A DNA stretch of 64,000 nt. It comes from Mycobacterium terramassiliense. Lineage in GTDB: Bacteria; Actinomycetota; Actinomycetes; Mycobacteriales; Mycobacteriaceae. Positions 63,779 through 64,000 of the stretch are shown here, one piece after another. The stretch spans positions 602,524 to 666,523 of the forward strand of contig NZ_LT717699.1 of the NCBI RefSeq assembly GCF_900157385.1. Direction: 5' to 3'. A program made the translations under genes and the position numbers. Every line of letters starts with the position of its first letter. The first letter of the stretch is position 1. The notes under the pieces are model-generated. The model was given only the letters and a program-made list of their open reading frames with translations. It was not told where the DNA came from and did no database searches.

Positions 63779-64000
63779 TGCCGGAACGGCCGTCGGTGCC
63801 GGGCGAGCCGGTGTACGCTCCGGTTGTGTCGCTACTGATCACCGTGCCGGTTTACGGGCAGCACGAGTACACACACGCGCTGTTAGCCGATTTGGAGCGG
63901 GAGGGTGCCGACTATCTGATCGTCGACAATCGCGGCGACTACCCCAAGATCGGCGAGGAACGGGTCATCGCACCCGGTAACAATCTCGGTTGGGCCGGCG
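63778..64000 (+). CDS. wbbL2: GT2 rhamnosyltransferase WbbL2 (start only)
   Basis: The first 74 codons of a GT2 transferase; the rest lies beyond the window. VVSLLITVPVYGQHEYTHAL, YLIVDNRGDYP and NNLGWAG match WbbL-type rhamnosyltransferases, which M. tuberculosis has at this position (Rv1525). ATG 63778 overlaps the preceding stop; GTG 63811 (VYAPVVSLL) is another possible start. Confidence 0.85.
   Translation, partial: MPERPSVPGEPVYAPVVSLLITVPVYGQHEYTHALLADLEREGADYLIVDNRGDYPKIGEERVIAPGNNLGWAG

Overview
The window is high-GC actinobacterial DNA and comes from a slow-growing, lipooligosaccharide (LOS)-type Mycobacterium. It carries a PE_PGRS gene, mabA-inhA, ripA-ripB and an MmpL/FadD/PapA/GAP lipid-export set. 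Gene order follows M. tuberculosis H37Rv from about Rv1467c (fadE15) to Rv1525 (wbbL2), as recalled from that genome, with deletions and a large sugar-gene insertion. I place it near the M. kansasii/marinum/gastri/szulgai group but cannot name the species. No rRNA, tRNA, insertion sequence or CRISPR array was seen.

Layout. 1-9 kb: fadE15 (cut by the window edge), PE_PGRS, trxA, a PapA-like acyltransferase and a GAP-family membrane protein inserted before echA12, an ABC-F ATPase, a small HTH protein and a TetR regulator. 9-24 kb: conserved core with acn (a TetR-type operator lies in front of it), ripA-ripB-moxR1-DUF58-VWA, fabG1-inhA-hemH, an NfeD/SPFH pair and small membrane proteins. 24-28.3 kb: a scarred region. 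An MFS transporter has lost its stop and runs into the antisense of a truncated histidine kinase; a response regulator is intact; a second kinase fragment ends in a 50-bp perfect fold-back repeat. 28.3-35.8 kb: TVP38 protein, mutA-mutB-meaB (methylmalonyl-CoA mutase) and lipL. 35.9-55.8 kb: accessory glycan region. 55.9-64 kb: fadD25, mmpL12, a methyltransferase, a GT1 glycosyltransferase and wbbL2.

How the glycan genes may work together (inference). RfbF, RfbG and RfbH would make CDP-4-keto-3,6-dideoxyglucose. A TPP-dependent acetolactate-synthase-like enzyme and an HpcH/HpaI aldolase next to them could build a branched side chain on its C-4 ketone, as in yersiniose or mycobacterial caryophyllose. 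A GtrB-like transferase, a GtrA flippase and two tandem GT87-like membrane proteins form a plausible polyprenyl-phosphate route that moves the sugar to the periplasmic face. GT2 transferases, an RgpF-like protein, methyltransferases, PapA-like acyltransferases, FadD25, MmpL12 and GAP proteins would finish, acylate and export the glycolipid.

The observations most worth follow-up are the CDP-branched-sugar plus Gtr-type module, the rearranged two-component locus with its fold-back repeat and TGAAG operator arrays, the AcnR-like operator before acn, and the GT2-GAP-GT2 inverted duplication.
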